A stretch of 64,000 bases of DNA, taken from the NCBI GenBank assembly GCA_036023115.1, contig JAYKKT010000040.1, positions 6,297,001-6,361,000 of the forward strand, given 5' to 3'. Origin of the DNA: Brasenia schreberi. Taxonomy: Eukaryota; Streptophyta; Magnoliopsida; Nymphaeales; Cabombaceae. A model generated the notes under the pieces. That model saw only the letters and a list, made by a program, of their open reading frames with translations. It ran no database searches and was not told where the DNA came from. This document shows positions 46,158 through 57,650 of this stretch, piece after piece. The position numbers and the translations under genes were made by a program. How positions within the stretch are numbered: the first letter of the stretch is position 1; every line of letters begins with the position of its first letter.

Positions 46158-49100
46158 AGTGGTACTGGGAAGAATGGTAGTTGCAAGTTCTTCATTGACT
46201 GTAACCTGTAAGGGAGGCATCTGACTCATGATACCGGGCATCTCACTCATGCTGTACAAATTTGAGCATGACTACAATCCAGTCAGGAATAAAAGATGCA
46301 TAAAAGTATAGATCAGGATGAAATAACAAGGCTTGCTGACATACTCGTTCATAATGGCCTGAAGGTTGCTTCTAGTGTGATGAAAAAGATCAAAGTTATC
46401 CTGTACCTGAGTACAATAAGAAGAAACTACGTTTACCTTCACGCAGATAGCTAAATACACTATCAGTGGTTCATTCAGATTCTCAGATTCTCAGTAATAT
46501 AATGTAATGGGCTATTAACAGCTTCAAAGTTCTAGCATTCTTTGTCTTGGTGCAGGAAAGAGTAAAAGATCAAAGAAAGTTTTGTGCTGGTTCTCGACTA
46601 GCAAATGAAGCTTACCTCCTTGTGATCTTACAACCAGCTATGTGAGGTCAAAGTCTTGCCGTAGTGCAAAATAGTATTATAGCAAAAGCCTTTAATAGGC
46701 CATAACTAGGCCAACTCTACTATGTAAAGGTGGCCTAGAAATCCAACATTGAACCAGCTATGCAACGATATTCTGCATACCCTACTTCTGTCACTTGTCT
46801 GAACATAGGTTTAATCTAGAAGATCAGATGCTTCCCAAATAACTTTACCATCTCAAGGCATCAGTGAGAGACGATCAACAAATACAAGTTCGCAGTAATA
46901 GAATATAAGTTTATGATATTCAAGTAAACTAAGAGCTATTATCAACTCGACATAAAGGATTTACCTTGTACGTTTGAAGATTGGAAGCTATCTGGTTAAG
47001 TGCCCTCACATTTTCTTCCAACATGTGCCTGGTTGTGCTAGTCACTGTGGAAGTCAATGCTGCAGAAAGACCATTACCTTACGAATGCAATAATAACTAA
47101 AATAGGAAAGGCACAAAGAGCCGTACAAGTTATCATGAAAGTCATTTCCTTATACACAAACAGCAAGAACGGTTTAATCATACAGCGACCCACCAGGTTC
47201 AAAGTAATACTGAATGCAAAGCTTCCAATAAAACATCAAGCAACCAACTAGAATAACAGTGACTCAATTTACAGTCAAGTACAAAAAGATGATGCCAGCA
47301 GAAACTAGAAGTTCTCAAATTCATCTGTATGAAGGGGACATTTTTCTCATAAAAAAGATAAAGAGAATTTCTGAGAATATGCAATTTTGTAAGACAATAT
47401 CCAAATATTGATGAAATGAAGGATTTGTCTTCAGAATGTCCTATCTCGAAGAAGGAAATGTATGCCCTCCATAAATTTAGTCATACATGAGTGTAGAATA
47501 TGTTACTCGTTAGTAATTGTATCTCAACCAATTTGTACTTATCCTCATAGGAGAAGGCTGTTATTTGAGAAAAGATATGTAAAAGTTTCTCTGGTCTGGC
47601 AGTGAGTTTTAAGATGGGGAAGCTTCTTCGCGGTTTCTCCATATCACATGAGAGAGCAGGAAGTGAACTTTTCATTCCATGTACATTTAAAAATCATGGT
47701 TTTGAAGTTAATGCTATTTCACAAATGATAAAGGTTACTAACACAGTAAATTACGAAATACAGTTGAATATAGATATTCTAAACTTATGTTAAGTTGAAT
47801 AAAGTAGCATTACAACCCCAAAAGACAATGTAGAGTGTATAGTTTACCTTCACACAACAAGGCATAACTGTTATCCGTTTGATGAATAACAAAGGGATAT
47901 GTAGCGGATCTTGGTTGTGGAACCGGAGACATATTTGTCCTGCTGGAGGAATCTATCATCTTCTCCTGAAAAGTAGTAGATCACTTAGAATTTTGAATTT
48001 GTTGTTTGAAATGCTCTATATTAAGGACAAAGATCTGATGGTTTATGGAAACTACATAAGGAACAAGCATGAGCACTGTCTAAATATGACGCTGTATCCT
48101 GGTGCTTATTGTCTTATTGTTTCGTATTGTGTCAAGACTGCAATACTAACTATTCTCATACCATAGCATCTCAAGCAACTACTAGGATTTTCTTAGCTTT
48201 AAATAACAAAATTTAGTTTTACCTAGTTGGTCTCTTTAAAGATGGAATGCATACCTTTCTACGATTGAACTTTCCAAAAAATATAAAACAGACTAGAAGA
48301 AAATATTGAAAGGATGACATGAAGCATTCGGTGATTGCACCTATGCAAATATTCTTTGGTCCAAGATCAAAAGAAAAACCAAAAAATAAGATCCACTAAG
48401 TAACTTATAGCATTAAAATATCAGATTAATGAACACTAGAGTGTCAAATAATCTTCTATAGCAACACCTATCACAATTTCACATTTGTAAGTGGCATGAG
48501 GAATGTGTAATAGAGGGCACAGAATCTTAAATCACATCAACTTCCACATTAACTGATGGCTCCCTCTTGTACAGAAAATGTATGTCATTAATTGGCATAT
48601 AACCAGCATAGCTTGCATGGAAGAAAGAAAGTAAAGCATCGTGCGGCAATATGCTAGAGAGTGTGCTTAAATAGGAGGAAGAATTGCAAAACTTTTACTG
48701 AACTAGTCATCTAGCTGATAAAAAACGACCTGTCACACTAAGAAAAGTACTTGAAAAACGATTATTGAAATCCACCAGAAAATATGGGAGGAGAAGGGGT
48801 CTCCAACCTTTCTATCTTTCAACTTCTTCCCAGCATAAGAATCTTCCGGCTTCCTCCGCTTTCCACTTTCTTTTCTCTGTAAAGAAGATTGGTTGTACAA
48901 CATTCCGACAATCAGAACAACCCAAGCTAAAAGGCAATTTAGCAAAGTAGAAACCAATAAACTAAAATCTTTTAGTTATTTAATTTGAGAAGCAGAAAAT
49001 ACGAAAGGACAGTTTCAAACTGACACTGCCCAAGGTGGTGTGGATGGTTAGCATGGCGGAAGTCTCTTCACAAGTTCCATCGATGCCACTTGTCCAGGAT

Positions 49101-50685
49101 AGACAGTCTCTTCACTTAAGCAGGTTAAGGATATTTTAGCTTCAAAACCTTGAAATATTCATCTACTTGATCAAGAAATTAATACTTGCAATGCCTATTA
49201 TTGTGCATCTCTGAATGTTAGTGTACAAAGTTCGCTGGTTTGAATGGGGACCTAGAATGAAGTATGCGCTCCAATCATTCACATGCTTTCATAAGGTCTG
49301 TTGAATCCTCAAAAGGCATTCCAGGATCATGATAATCTATTGATGAATTTTGTCAAATCTCATGTTAGAATGATCATTTGAAGTTTTCTCTACATAACAA
49401 AAAAGAAGCTTTCTCTTTGTCTCAGCCACACTTGTATATTTCCAAGCAACTTTGGGTAGAATTTACTGGTGATGTTTGTGATCCTTTTATACATTCCAAT
49501 CTAAACACAAGCTCCAATTCCGTATAACCTAGAAATTACTAACTTGGAAAGGACAAGCAATATCATAACTATAAGTTCATTCCACGTCTAATATATTTAA
49601 AAATCACCTGAAGAGATTTTTCTTAGGAAAGCTAACAGGATTTTATGAAGGAAAAATCACAACACATGAAAAAAGAGGACTTACTGTCATCCACTGACAC
49701 CTAAGAGCAACATCGCGCACCGTCTTGTCTCGCAAGTCGGCAGCAATCTTGATGTACTTCATTATATTAGTTTCATCAGCATATCTGAGAAGCAGAAATA
49801 AAAGACACGATAAATATGCATATGGAATAGGAATAAAAAGACGCCTGCTTCCATTTGGTGTTCCTATGGTTAGCCAATTTCTATCACAAACTAGGAATAG
49901 ACGTTACCTTGCTCACAAACAGACGCCTGTTTCTAACCATTTGGTGTTCCTATGGTTAGACACAATGATTTTGGACATTATCTTGCTCACTTCGCCAGTA
50001 CAAACAAAGCAATGAAACTGTTATTTCATCCTGTGTTAGCGAAGCAGAACAAAGCTCAGGTGTGGAGCCTTAACTACGTAACCGGTGGGCTGGACTAATC
50101 CCGAGTCCATGACAGAGGCAAAAATCGTATTGTACAAAAAGAATCCTGTCCTAGCACGTACTCAACGAAATCGTTTATAGATATATTATGGAAACCACTA
50201 GAGATTTTGTTCTGGTACTTCTAGCTTGGCAGAAAGGAATAAACAGCGTATGTAAAGACTCCCCAAATAATTTTTGGGTAGAAGCCATTGAAAATCAGCA
50301 AGTAAATCAAGTTTCACGTGATTATCTTTTCAATTCCCAAGACAGGATAAGAAAAAGAAAAACCCGCAAGAGCAAGATGCAGAATAAAACCGAAAAAATT
50401 TCTTAATTTGGAAGAAGAGTGAAACATTAAATTCTGAGAGAGAGAGTACTTGATGAGGCCCTCTTCCAGTACAGACTGTTCTTCCGGCGACCACTCCGTG
50501 ACCAACCCTGACGCCTCATGCCGGAAAGTGGAGTATGGATCGGAAATCCCACCAGAATCCGGCGAGAGGATTCCGGTGGAGCTACTGGCCGTAGCACCGG
50601 ACTGGAAAGAGATTGAGTGGCGATTGAAGGGCGCGGGAGGGATCAACGTTCCGTGGTGATACCCCATGTTCGAATTCGTTGCCAT
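45286..50685 (-). CDS. SANT/Myb-like nuclear protein, DUF3755 family
   Basis: Eight minus-strand exons join with GT/AG sites and consistent phases: 50685-50450, 49784-49685, 48876-48808, 47965-47848, 47059-46965, 46406-46345, 46251-46155 and 45342-45286. Product 277 residues. Residues 1-62 are Ser/Gly/Pro-rich; 63-112 form a SANT/Myb-like helix bundle (EWSPEEQSVLEEGL, NIMKYIKIAADL, TVRDVALRCQWM); 113-135 are strongly basic (SGKRRKPEDSYAGKK), a likely nuclear signal; 175-235 are helical (HMLEENVRALNQIASNLQ), followed by MPPLQVTVNEELATTIL. This layout matches the conserved plant DUF3755 proteins (for example At3g07565), probably chromatin- or transcription-associated; function unproven. All exons appear intact. 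The intron-7 donor CAG|GTCTCT runs straight into (CT)44, and exon 8 starts at a CAGCAGCAG triple acceptor. Confidence 0.93.
46066..46153. repeat. (GA)44 microsatellite at a splice donor
   Basis: 88 bp of uninterrupted GA on the plus strand. In the sense of the SANT/DUF3755 gene it is (TC)n starting right after the GT of intron 7 (donor at 46154/46153), so the donor consensus downstream of GT is made of the repeat itself. Confidence 0.95.
49847..49962. repeat. near-tandem ~34-bp duplication in intron 1 of the SANT gene
   Basis: CCATTTGGTGTTCCTATGGT together with a neighbouring GACGCCTG(C/T)TTC occurs twice within about 110 bp, separated by unrelated sequence. It is intronic and non-coding. 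Confidence 0.7.
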
Positions 50686-50699
50686 CTCCCTTAATTTCC

Positions 50700-51108
50700 T
50701 TCACTTCCCCATATTCACTAATCCGACGCTTAACTCGGGATAAATCCGCAAGAGGGCAGGTGTAAAACGTGAACTGGAACTCCCTCGCTTCCTTCCCTTT
50801 CGTTACACGTATATAATTCACCAACCCCCACACCACACGCACACAATCAGAGAGAGAGAGAGTTCACTGAAAATAATTGGTAGAGCCTTAGAGAGAGATG
50901 TTGAGGAGTATGCAGAGGTCGACAGAGAGAGGAGAAGGGGAGCCGGTGGTTTTATGAGAGAAAGGAAAGGACTAGAACTTGTATTTCAGTGACAAGTTCA
51001 AATTCCAAGAAAGCATTTTGATACCAATAATTGTGGACAACACTACCGCCGCACGACAGCTGTAGCATTTCATACGTATGCAGTATGTACCTTCTCCCTC
51101 TATACGTA

Positions 51109-51117
<9 letters not shown>
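50700..51117. other. leader/promoter of the SANT gene
   Basis: Upstream of the ATG at 50685 on the minus strand. It contains short (CT)n runs in the sense of the gene (near 50850 and 50930). No convincing TATA box could be fixed. Confidence 0.35.
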
Positions 51118-51200
<83 letters not shown>

Positions 51201-51283
51201 CAGATGGTCCGAATTTAATACATTTGATCAGATGGTCCGAGTTTAGTCCATTGGTCCGAGTTTAGTCCATTGGTCCGAGTTTA

Positions 51284-51337
<54 letters not shown>

Positions 51338-51466
51338 GGAGATTATATAGAGAAACCGGATTTAGTGATACACCAATGGACTAAACTCGGACCATCTGAT
51401 CAAATGTATTAAATTCGGACCATTTGATTAAAAGATGAATATGTACCAAATATAGCAGATCAAAAG

Positions 51467-51554
<88 letters not shown>
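51118..51554. repeat. inverted repeat bounded and split by compound microsatellites
   Basis: Order: (CT)n 51118-51167, (TA)n 51168-51197, arm 51199-51255, two further copies of TTGGTCCGAGTTTAGTC, (TA)n 51287-51318, (GA)n 51319-51336, spacer, arm 51372-51428, spacer, (TA)n 51471-51554. The two 57-bp arms are reverse complements except at one position. The outer (CT)n(TA)n and inner (TA)n(GA)n are also complementary, so alternative cruciforms are possible. No target duplication or coding capacity. Confidence 0.85.
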
Positions 51555-51556
<2 letters not shown>

Positions 51557-51599
51557 CTCTTTAAAATTCAAAGGTATTTTTTAATTAATAAGTAAGGTG

Positions 51600-52655
51600 C
51601 ATTTGTGGCAAGAGAGCGATATGTTGATGGTAAGAAAATGATCAAATATTATATTGAAACTACAGCTTTGTAAGTGCTGCAGCACCATCTCCACCCATCG
51701 TTTTGCACAATGGTCTAAACTCGTCAAATGGCTAATACGAGTCCTTGTTTCTCTGGCTGATCTATACACCCTCTCTCTCACACACAGACAAATATAGAAA
51801 AAGATGCCAACTAAAAATGTGCCATTTTGGTAAACCCCATCTTCTCAGTTGTATGAGCCAATTAAAACGAATATAAAAGAAGATGACAATTAAATATACT
51901 CGAGTTAACTTATATGAGCCAAGCTGAACCGAGCACGGAGCATTTGCATTGAGCTCAAATAGCTGAATGATCCAACTGAAAATAAGAGCCGCACAAACCG
52001 AAACATAAGCAGCTTGGTTCATATCCAATGGCAAACCCACTTTAGAGTGAGGTGTGAAAAAATTTCTGAATCTACTATTTTATATATATAAGAAAATATA
52101 AATATTTTTGTAAACATGAAATACAAGTACTCCTCACCTCAAATACAAGTATGTTTCGCTCCAAAATAATTTCTCGATCCACCACTATTCTTAGTCCAAA
52201 TCCTAGGCTCTCTCCCTACTTTGAATTCCTTTTGCTTAATTTAGTTCGAGATAGATATGTGATACTATTTTGCTTTAAAGTTTGGTTCCCTGATTCTAAA
52301 TCTATCCTTTCACATTTTCTTACTGTTTCCCATTCGATTCTGCTCTTGCTTCTCATCTTTTCTTACCCACACTGCAGTTGCTTTAAAAAAATTATTTCTA
52401 ATATATTCTGCCTTCGTCATACTTTTTCATGCTCAAACATTCCCTTACACTTTGCATATTTTTGTCACATCGATTTGAGGACAATTATTATGACATGTTC
52501 CATTGTAGTGCATATTTATGTAGCTAAGTCAATACATATAGTTCTCTCTCTCTCTCTCTGCAAGCTAACACCCATAATAGGCCCTCGAGACGAAGGTGGT
52601 GCCTTTGGGAGTGTTTGATTGTAAACTCCAATTCCAGTTCCAACAAGCCCACCCT
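51600..52655. other. intergenic, nothing recognised
   Basis: The plus-strand frame at 52151-52618 is the longest but is rich in Phe/Ser/Leu from T-rich sequence and has no recognised motif. Near 52616 a diverged extra copy of the MITE end at 52660 begins (GGGAGTGTTTGATTGTAA). Confidence 0.35.
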
Positions 52656-52659
52656 TGTT

Positions 52660-52834
52660 GGGGGTGTTTGATTGCAAGGCCGGAACTATGAAAGTAGAAC
52701 TCCAATTCCAACAACCCCACCTTCAAGAGTGGGGTGAGCGGTCTCATGTACAACCTTATTTTTTATTACATGCCAAGGCTTGCGTTTGATTATGATGAGA
52801 ACTTAGTCTCAAGCCTTGTAAATCAAACATCCCC
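52660..52834. mobile_element. MITE candidate with ~18-bp terminal inverted repeats
   Basis: It begins GGGGGTGTTTGATTGCAAG and ends CTTGTAAATCAAACATCCCC; read in reverse the right end is GGGGATGTTTGATTTACAAG, a good match to the left. The ends resemble PIF/Harbinger miniature elements, but no TWA target duplication is clear. A second GGGAGTGTTTGATTG end just upstream suggests a nested or partially duplicated copy. Confidence 0.5.
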
Positions 52835-52839
52835 TTGAT

Positions 52840-54380
52840 GTTTACAGTTACAGAGTTAGACCAAGTCTGGCCTCCTAGGTGGGCAGGTAATGGAGCCAAA
52901 TGAACCATACAGGGGCGGTTCATGGATCGTTTTGTCAGCTCAAAGCCTTGTTTGTGCTCAGCTCCCTAGCTCGGTTTAGCCGTATTGAACGTAGAAAGAA
53001 CAAGAGCCAGGTGAAACAAGTCGAACAAGAGTTGAAGCGTAATTGTATTAGGATATTTAAGGTAAATGAATTGTTGAACCCCGAGCATTATTAGCTCAAT
53101 GCCCAATATATGTGTGTATGTATGTTAGATCGATCCATTGTAACAAGAAAAAAGAAAAATGAAGGATATTTTTGCTTTGAATTTTGAAATATTAAAGCCT
53201 TGTTTGTGCCCAGCATGACACGAAAGTTTATATGAGCACAACTAGAAACGTCTTCGTTTTCTATCCACCATAGTGACATGAAATATTGGCAAGTCTTTAG
53301 GTTGACCTGTATTTTAACTTGAACATAACTGATATGACCTGGAACACGGAAATTGCTAACAATCTCAGTCCAACAACAAGAAGACCCAACACAAACATGA
53401 CCTACAAGGCGTTGCTCCTTTCATCTAAAATGATAAAAAGTTATAGATCATGTTTAGGGAACACGACATGATACCCAAAACACGAAATTGCCACCCTTAA
53501 ATCTAGGCCCCTCTAGTGTGTCACCGGGCGAGTTCCGGTGACTGACACATTAGTATCCCATGCTAACCAGTCCTTCGATTAAACCATGAATGCAAACACC
53601 CAACTCACTTTGCCTAGCTCACCTCCCTCTATTATCTCAAGACTCAATGACCGAACCCCTCTAGTTGTCTATTTGGGTTCCCTTATATGGAGTGGGAACC
53701 GATTACATGGATTATAATATGGAGCAGGTCTCAGCCCCTTATTGACACACTATACTAAAATCCAAGATGCTAACATGATCTGACTCGACCCAAACAAGGA
53801 CCCAACTCTTGCATATATGCACGACCCGCTACCCAAATAACAAACTCTAAATACACAAGCTGATCCAATAAGTGTCTTCAAGTAGAAACCTCCTGGGCGC
53901 TAGTGTAGGCTCTCTGGTGTGCGTGCCAGTGGGCCTGGGTCGACGGTCCCATCCCCTGTGGGGCTCTTTCTGGACTCCTCCATTTAAGAGCCCACCTTGT
54001 TCTGTCTTATCCACTTGCTCTTGTTGCTAGTGGGCGTATAAAGGGAAAATATAAAGACATGCCGTTAATCTGTGTTGTATTAAACCTAACTTTTCCTTGA
54101 AGACAAACATTGATGGTTCTTCTTTTCCAGAATATTTTGATTAAGACAGTATGCTTTAATATTCATTTGTATCGATGTCGCACAAGAAAGCGGGGAAAAG
54201 AAAGAAAAGCTTTTTGTAAGCGCATTTTTTATAGGAAAAGTTGAGTGACCCTCAAAATTGAATTCATATTTGGCCTGAAAAACAAATTTTAGGGTTTGAC
54301 CTTCGGTCTTCGAATTAACCAAGTGCATAAACTGCAATCCAGCAGTCCCTCTCTGTCTCTCTCTCTCCACTACACACATG
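52840..54380. other. intergenic, nothing firm
   Basis: No gene is recognised. Around 53340-53495 there is ACACG-rich sequence ending AACACGAAATTGCCACCCTT, which resembles one end of hAT-type miniature elements, without a matching partner. Open frames are short and on competing strands. Confidence 0.35.
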
Positions 54381-54765
54381 CGTGTATATATATATATATA
54401 TATAATGATATGATCCACTCGGTGGACATACTCCCTCATAACCACAGTTTAATTGTTTTTTTATAGATGATTGTTGATGATGCCCATAAAAAACCATCTA
54501 CAATCTATAAAAGGCGGTTGGACGATAGTTTTTTAGGAGTGTATACTTTCAAATGAATATTATATATATATATATATATATATTACTATCCAATCACTTT
54601 TGATAGACAATCGAAGACAGTATCAACAGGAAACATCCAAGAATATATATTCTCGAAATATCTTATCATTCTTAATATATTAATATATAAAGAGAAAGAG
54701 TTTTGAATCTACTTTTATATATGACTTTGGCTATTGCAATTTCATATGCCACTCCTACTAATCTA

Positions 54766-54768
<3 letters not shown>

Positions 54769-54850
<82 letters not shown>

Positions 54851-54851
54851 G
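54769..54851. repeat. compound (AT)n(GA)n microsatellite
   Basis: AT units to about 54825 followed directly by GA units to 54851. Smaller (TA)n tracts occur at 54385-54404 and near 54561. Confidence 0.9.
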
Positions 54852-55364
54852 AGTCATTAGACTCTTTTGTGGCTAACCAACGCATTATATATGCCGCACT
54901 TTCTTCTTTATTGGCATGATGGAGTTAGGTCGATATAAACACCTACCGGGATCGAACGCAAGAACTTCATGGCTCTCTCGTATCGAACTTCTACCAACGA
55001 AAGTTGTGGCTCCACACGCACAGATAGAGACAGAGAGAGAATCTTTTTGTCTGCTTTGCAAAAAGAAGGATCTCAATAGTTTGTTGAGTACTGAAGGAAG
55101 GTAGCAGACTTGTTATTCAGTGCTAAGCAATTGAGTATGGGCTGTGGACCATCATAAACCTAGACTTTATAAACTCACGAAATTAAAGCACTTATCAATT
55201 ATCTGGATATTTGTAAATTCTGAGACAAGTGTTAGAGAGTGAGTGCACCATAGTCCACATACACACGTGGCAGTCGTGTCCCCAAAACATTTACTTCGAC
55301 AAAGGTTCCTTATCATTAAAATAGATTTGATAAAAGCAACTCATGCTCATCACTCTATAGAAGC

Positions 55365-55672
55365 TAGAGATGTCAAAATGGACCATGCTAGAATGCAGGG
55401 TCGCGCCCGGAAATCTTAGCCCATATCAGAAGAAGGCCAAATGGCTTGGTTTGTCTGGCCCGGGGAGCTGATGCAGGATGGGTCGTGTTGGTTTGCAGTG
55501 CCACAGGTTCGTCAGATATTAGATCGGGTTTATAAGACTTGATTCTTTTTTACTTAAAATTCAAAGTTAACTATAATAAAAAACTATATATATATATATA
55601 CATACATGCATATAATTATATCTATATATATAATAGAAAAAACTAGATATATGTATATGTAATTGAAAAAGT

Positions 55673-55706
<34 letters not shown>

Positions 55707-55897
55707 GTACATATATATAATAAAAATATGTATTTAATTATTTATATATTTATTTATATGATCCAGCCTTGCCAGACAAGGACAAGACCGGGCTAGCATT
55801 TTTCAGGCCCGGTCAAAATCTGGCAAGGCACAGCCCAACTCATATTTTTCTCGGCCCATCAGGGCCAAGGCCAGCCTGGCCCGTATTGACATCTCTA
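55365..55897. mobile_element. hAT-type non-autonomous element, complete with 8-bp target duplication
   Basis: The 533-bp element begins TAGAGATGTCAAAATGG and ends CCGTATTGACATCTCTA (inverted termini TAGAGATGTCAA). It is flanked by ATAGAAGC at 55357-55364 and again at 55898-55905, an exact 8-bp duplication. GGCC-rich subterminal sequence surrounds an AT-rich core with several TATATA tracts. No coding capacity, so mobilisation would need an external hAT transposase. Confidence 0.92.
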
Positions 55898-55905
55898 ATA
55901 GAAGC

Positions 55906-57097
55906 ATACATAAGCTGAAATATTAGAAAGTAAGCAATTATGATCCTCTTTTATATATATATATATATGGGTGATCGTTTCGTGCCCACTATTTAGGATA
56001 TTGACCATTAGTAACATTCTTTCATCATTTTTTAAATTATATTCATATTATCGAAAAACAAATGAGTTAAAATAAGTAGACATCTCAGAGGTGGGCAAAA
56101 TATGGTTTTCCTCTTATTTTCATGGCAAAGAACCCACTTTACATGCATAATCCCTCGAGCAAAAACTTCTACAACCAGTCGACCAAAATGAGGATCCTAG
56201 AAGGATAGTCCACTTTCATCATATCATGCATATTTAGAAAACAGAAAGCCAGTATGAGGTTTTGTCAAAAATGTTGACGGTTAAAGAGGGTTTGGTGTTT
56301 AGGTTGAACTATTAGCTAGCATATGTAAGCTGCTACACATTCTCCTTGAATGTCAGATATTCTGTACTGCAAGCTTCGCTTCTATGAGAATAATTCTTTC
56401 TACATATCAAAGAACCAACATATGCCTGACATCAGATCTTCATATATTCCTCTCCTTTGGGTGGAAATAATTAGTGTTAACAATGGCAACAGTGAAGGCA
56501 CCTTGGTTTGTTGGAGATGATTGTATGTACAGCATCATTCTGGGGACGAAAATTCTCATTTATGGTGTCTTTATCATTACTTATTTCAAAGAAGGTTTCT
56601 TCTCGACACCGTTAGAAGCTTTTTATGCATTCATAAAAGAAGAAAGTACAAAGGGGTTCCATAGAGCAGCATATAATGAAGGAAAAGTGATATCTTATAG
56701 TGAAAAATATAAACTTCTACGTTATATAATGAAATGAAAGCCATTCTATCTTGCAAAGGCACTACTATGAGATATCTCGAAGAAGATTCCTTGTCACTAA
56801 GAAAGAAAGTAATAAGATCTATGCTACATGCTGCTGTTGGTAGAAAAAGATTATCAAACAAATTTGTTTGAACTCTTTTGTCAGGAGAGAGATTCTTAAA
56901 TATTTAATGATAAAGCTCGTGGAGTTATAAACCCAAGCGAATTGTCCGCCATGGAAGTAAACATGTTAGTATTGGACCTTATTTGAAAGGTATCAAAGTA
57001 ACATTAACAACATACAGATTTAGTTTTATCCATAACGACGACCTCAACGTGGTAGCAGCATAGTCTACTAAGGCTATGGTTGTGCACAATCGTTTCT
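55906..57097. other. intergenic, unrecognised
   Basis: The plus-strand frame 56474-56737 (87 residues, MATVKAPWFVGDDC start with a hydrophobic stretch YSIILGTKILIYGVFIITYF) is the only coding-like item, and I do not recognise it. The rest is AT-rich flank of the copia element. Confidence 0.3.
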
Positions 57098-57543
57098 TGG
57101 GTTTATGTGCAGGATTCTCACATGAGTTCCTAAAGTAGTTGCACAGCAGAAGAAGAAGGGATAGAAGGATGACTGTAGATCGCTCGTGAAGGAGGAAGAA
57201 GAGAAAGTGTTGTTTGTGGTTACCCACATAAGGTTTCACATAGAAGAGTTTATTCGCTTTTTTCTCGCATCATTCTTTCTTTCATTATTGTCATATTTAT
57301 AATGGAAAAACTTTCATTACAGTCTAGTTTTGTCTTCCCTGTCTTACCATTATGAGTTTTCTGTTATAATCCTTATTGTTATTCGTGAGAGGTGTTACAT
57401 ATTTTTTAAATACATTAAGAAAATAATTAACAGATAATCGTTTCATTTTGAAATAGTTAACGCATCCATGAAATCTATGAAGATGGCATGTCTTCTTGTA
57501 TCCCATGGATTCTTGACCGAAAATGGTCATATATTACATTACA
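57098..57543 (-). repeat. 3' LTR of the copia element
   Basis: Begins TGGGTTTATG and ends ATTACATTACA on the plus strand; aligns along its length with 62957-63384, with many substitutions and small indels that imply an old insertion. Confidence 0.8.
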
Positions 57544-57544
57544 T

Positions 57545-57650
57545 CTCCCACTTAGCCATTTAAGCAAACTACTGTGACACATTAGTTTTACCTCCCACTT
57601 AGCCATTTAAGCAAACTACTATGACACATTAGTTTTACCTCCCACTTTTT
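57545..57650. repeat. 47-bp tandem duplication at the polypurine tract
   Basis: CTCCCACTTAGCCATTTAAG and the following sequence recurs with a 47-bp period (57545, 57592), with a third partial start at 57639. On the element's strand this gives three polypurine-like AAGTGGGAG sites. Confidence 0.85.

Noticed and set aside
45916..46259. Arg/Glu- and Ser/Leu-repeat open frames at the (GA)n tract
   Set aside because: The repeat is intronic in the SANT/DUF3755 gene; the frames are products of the dinucleotide run.
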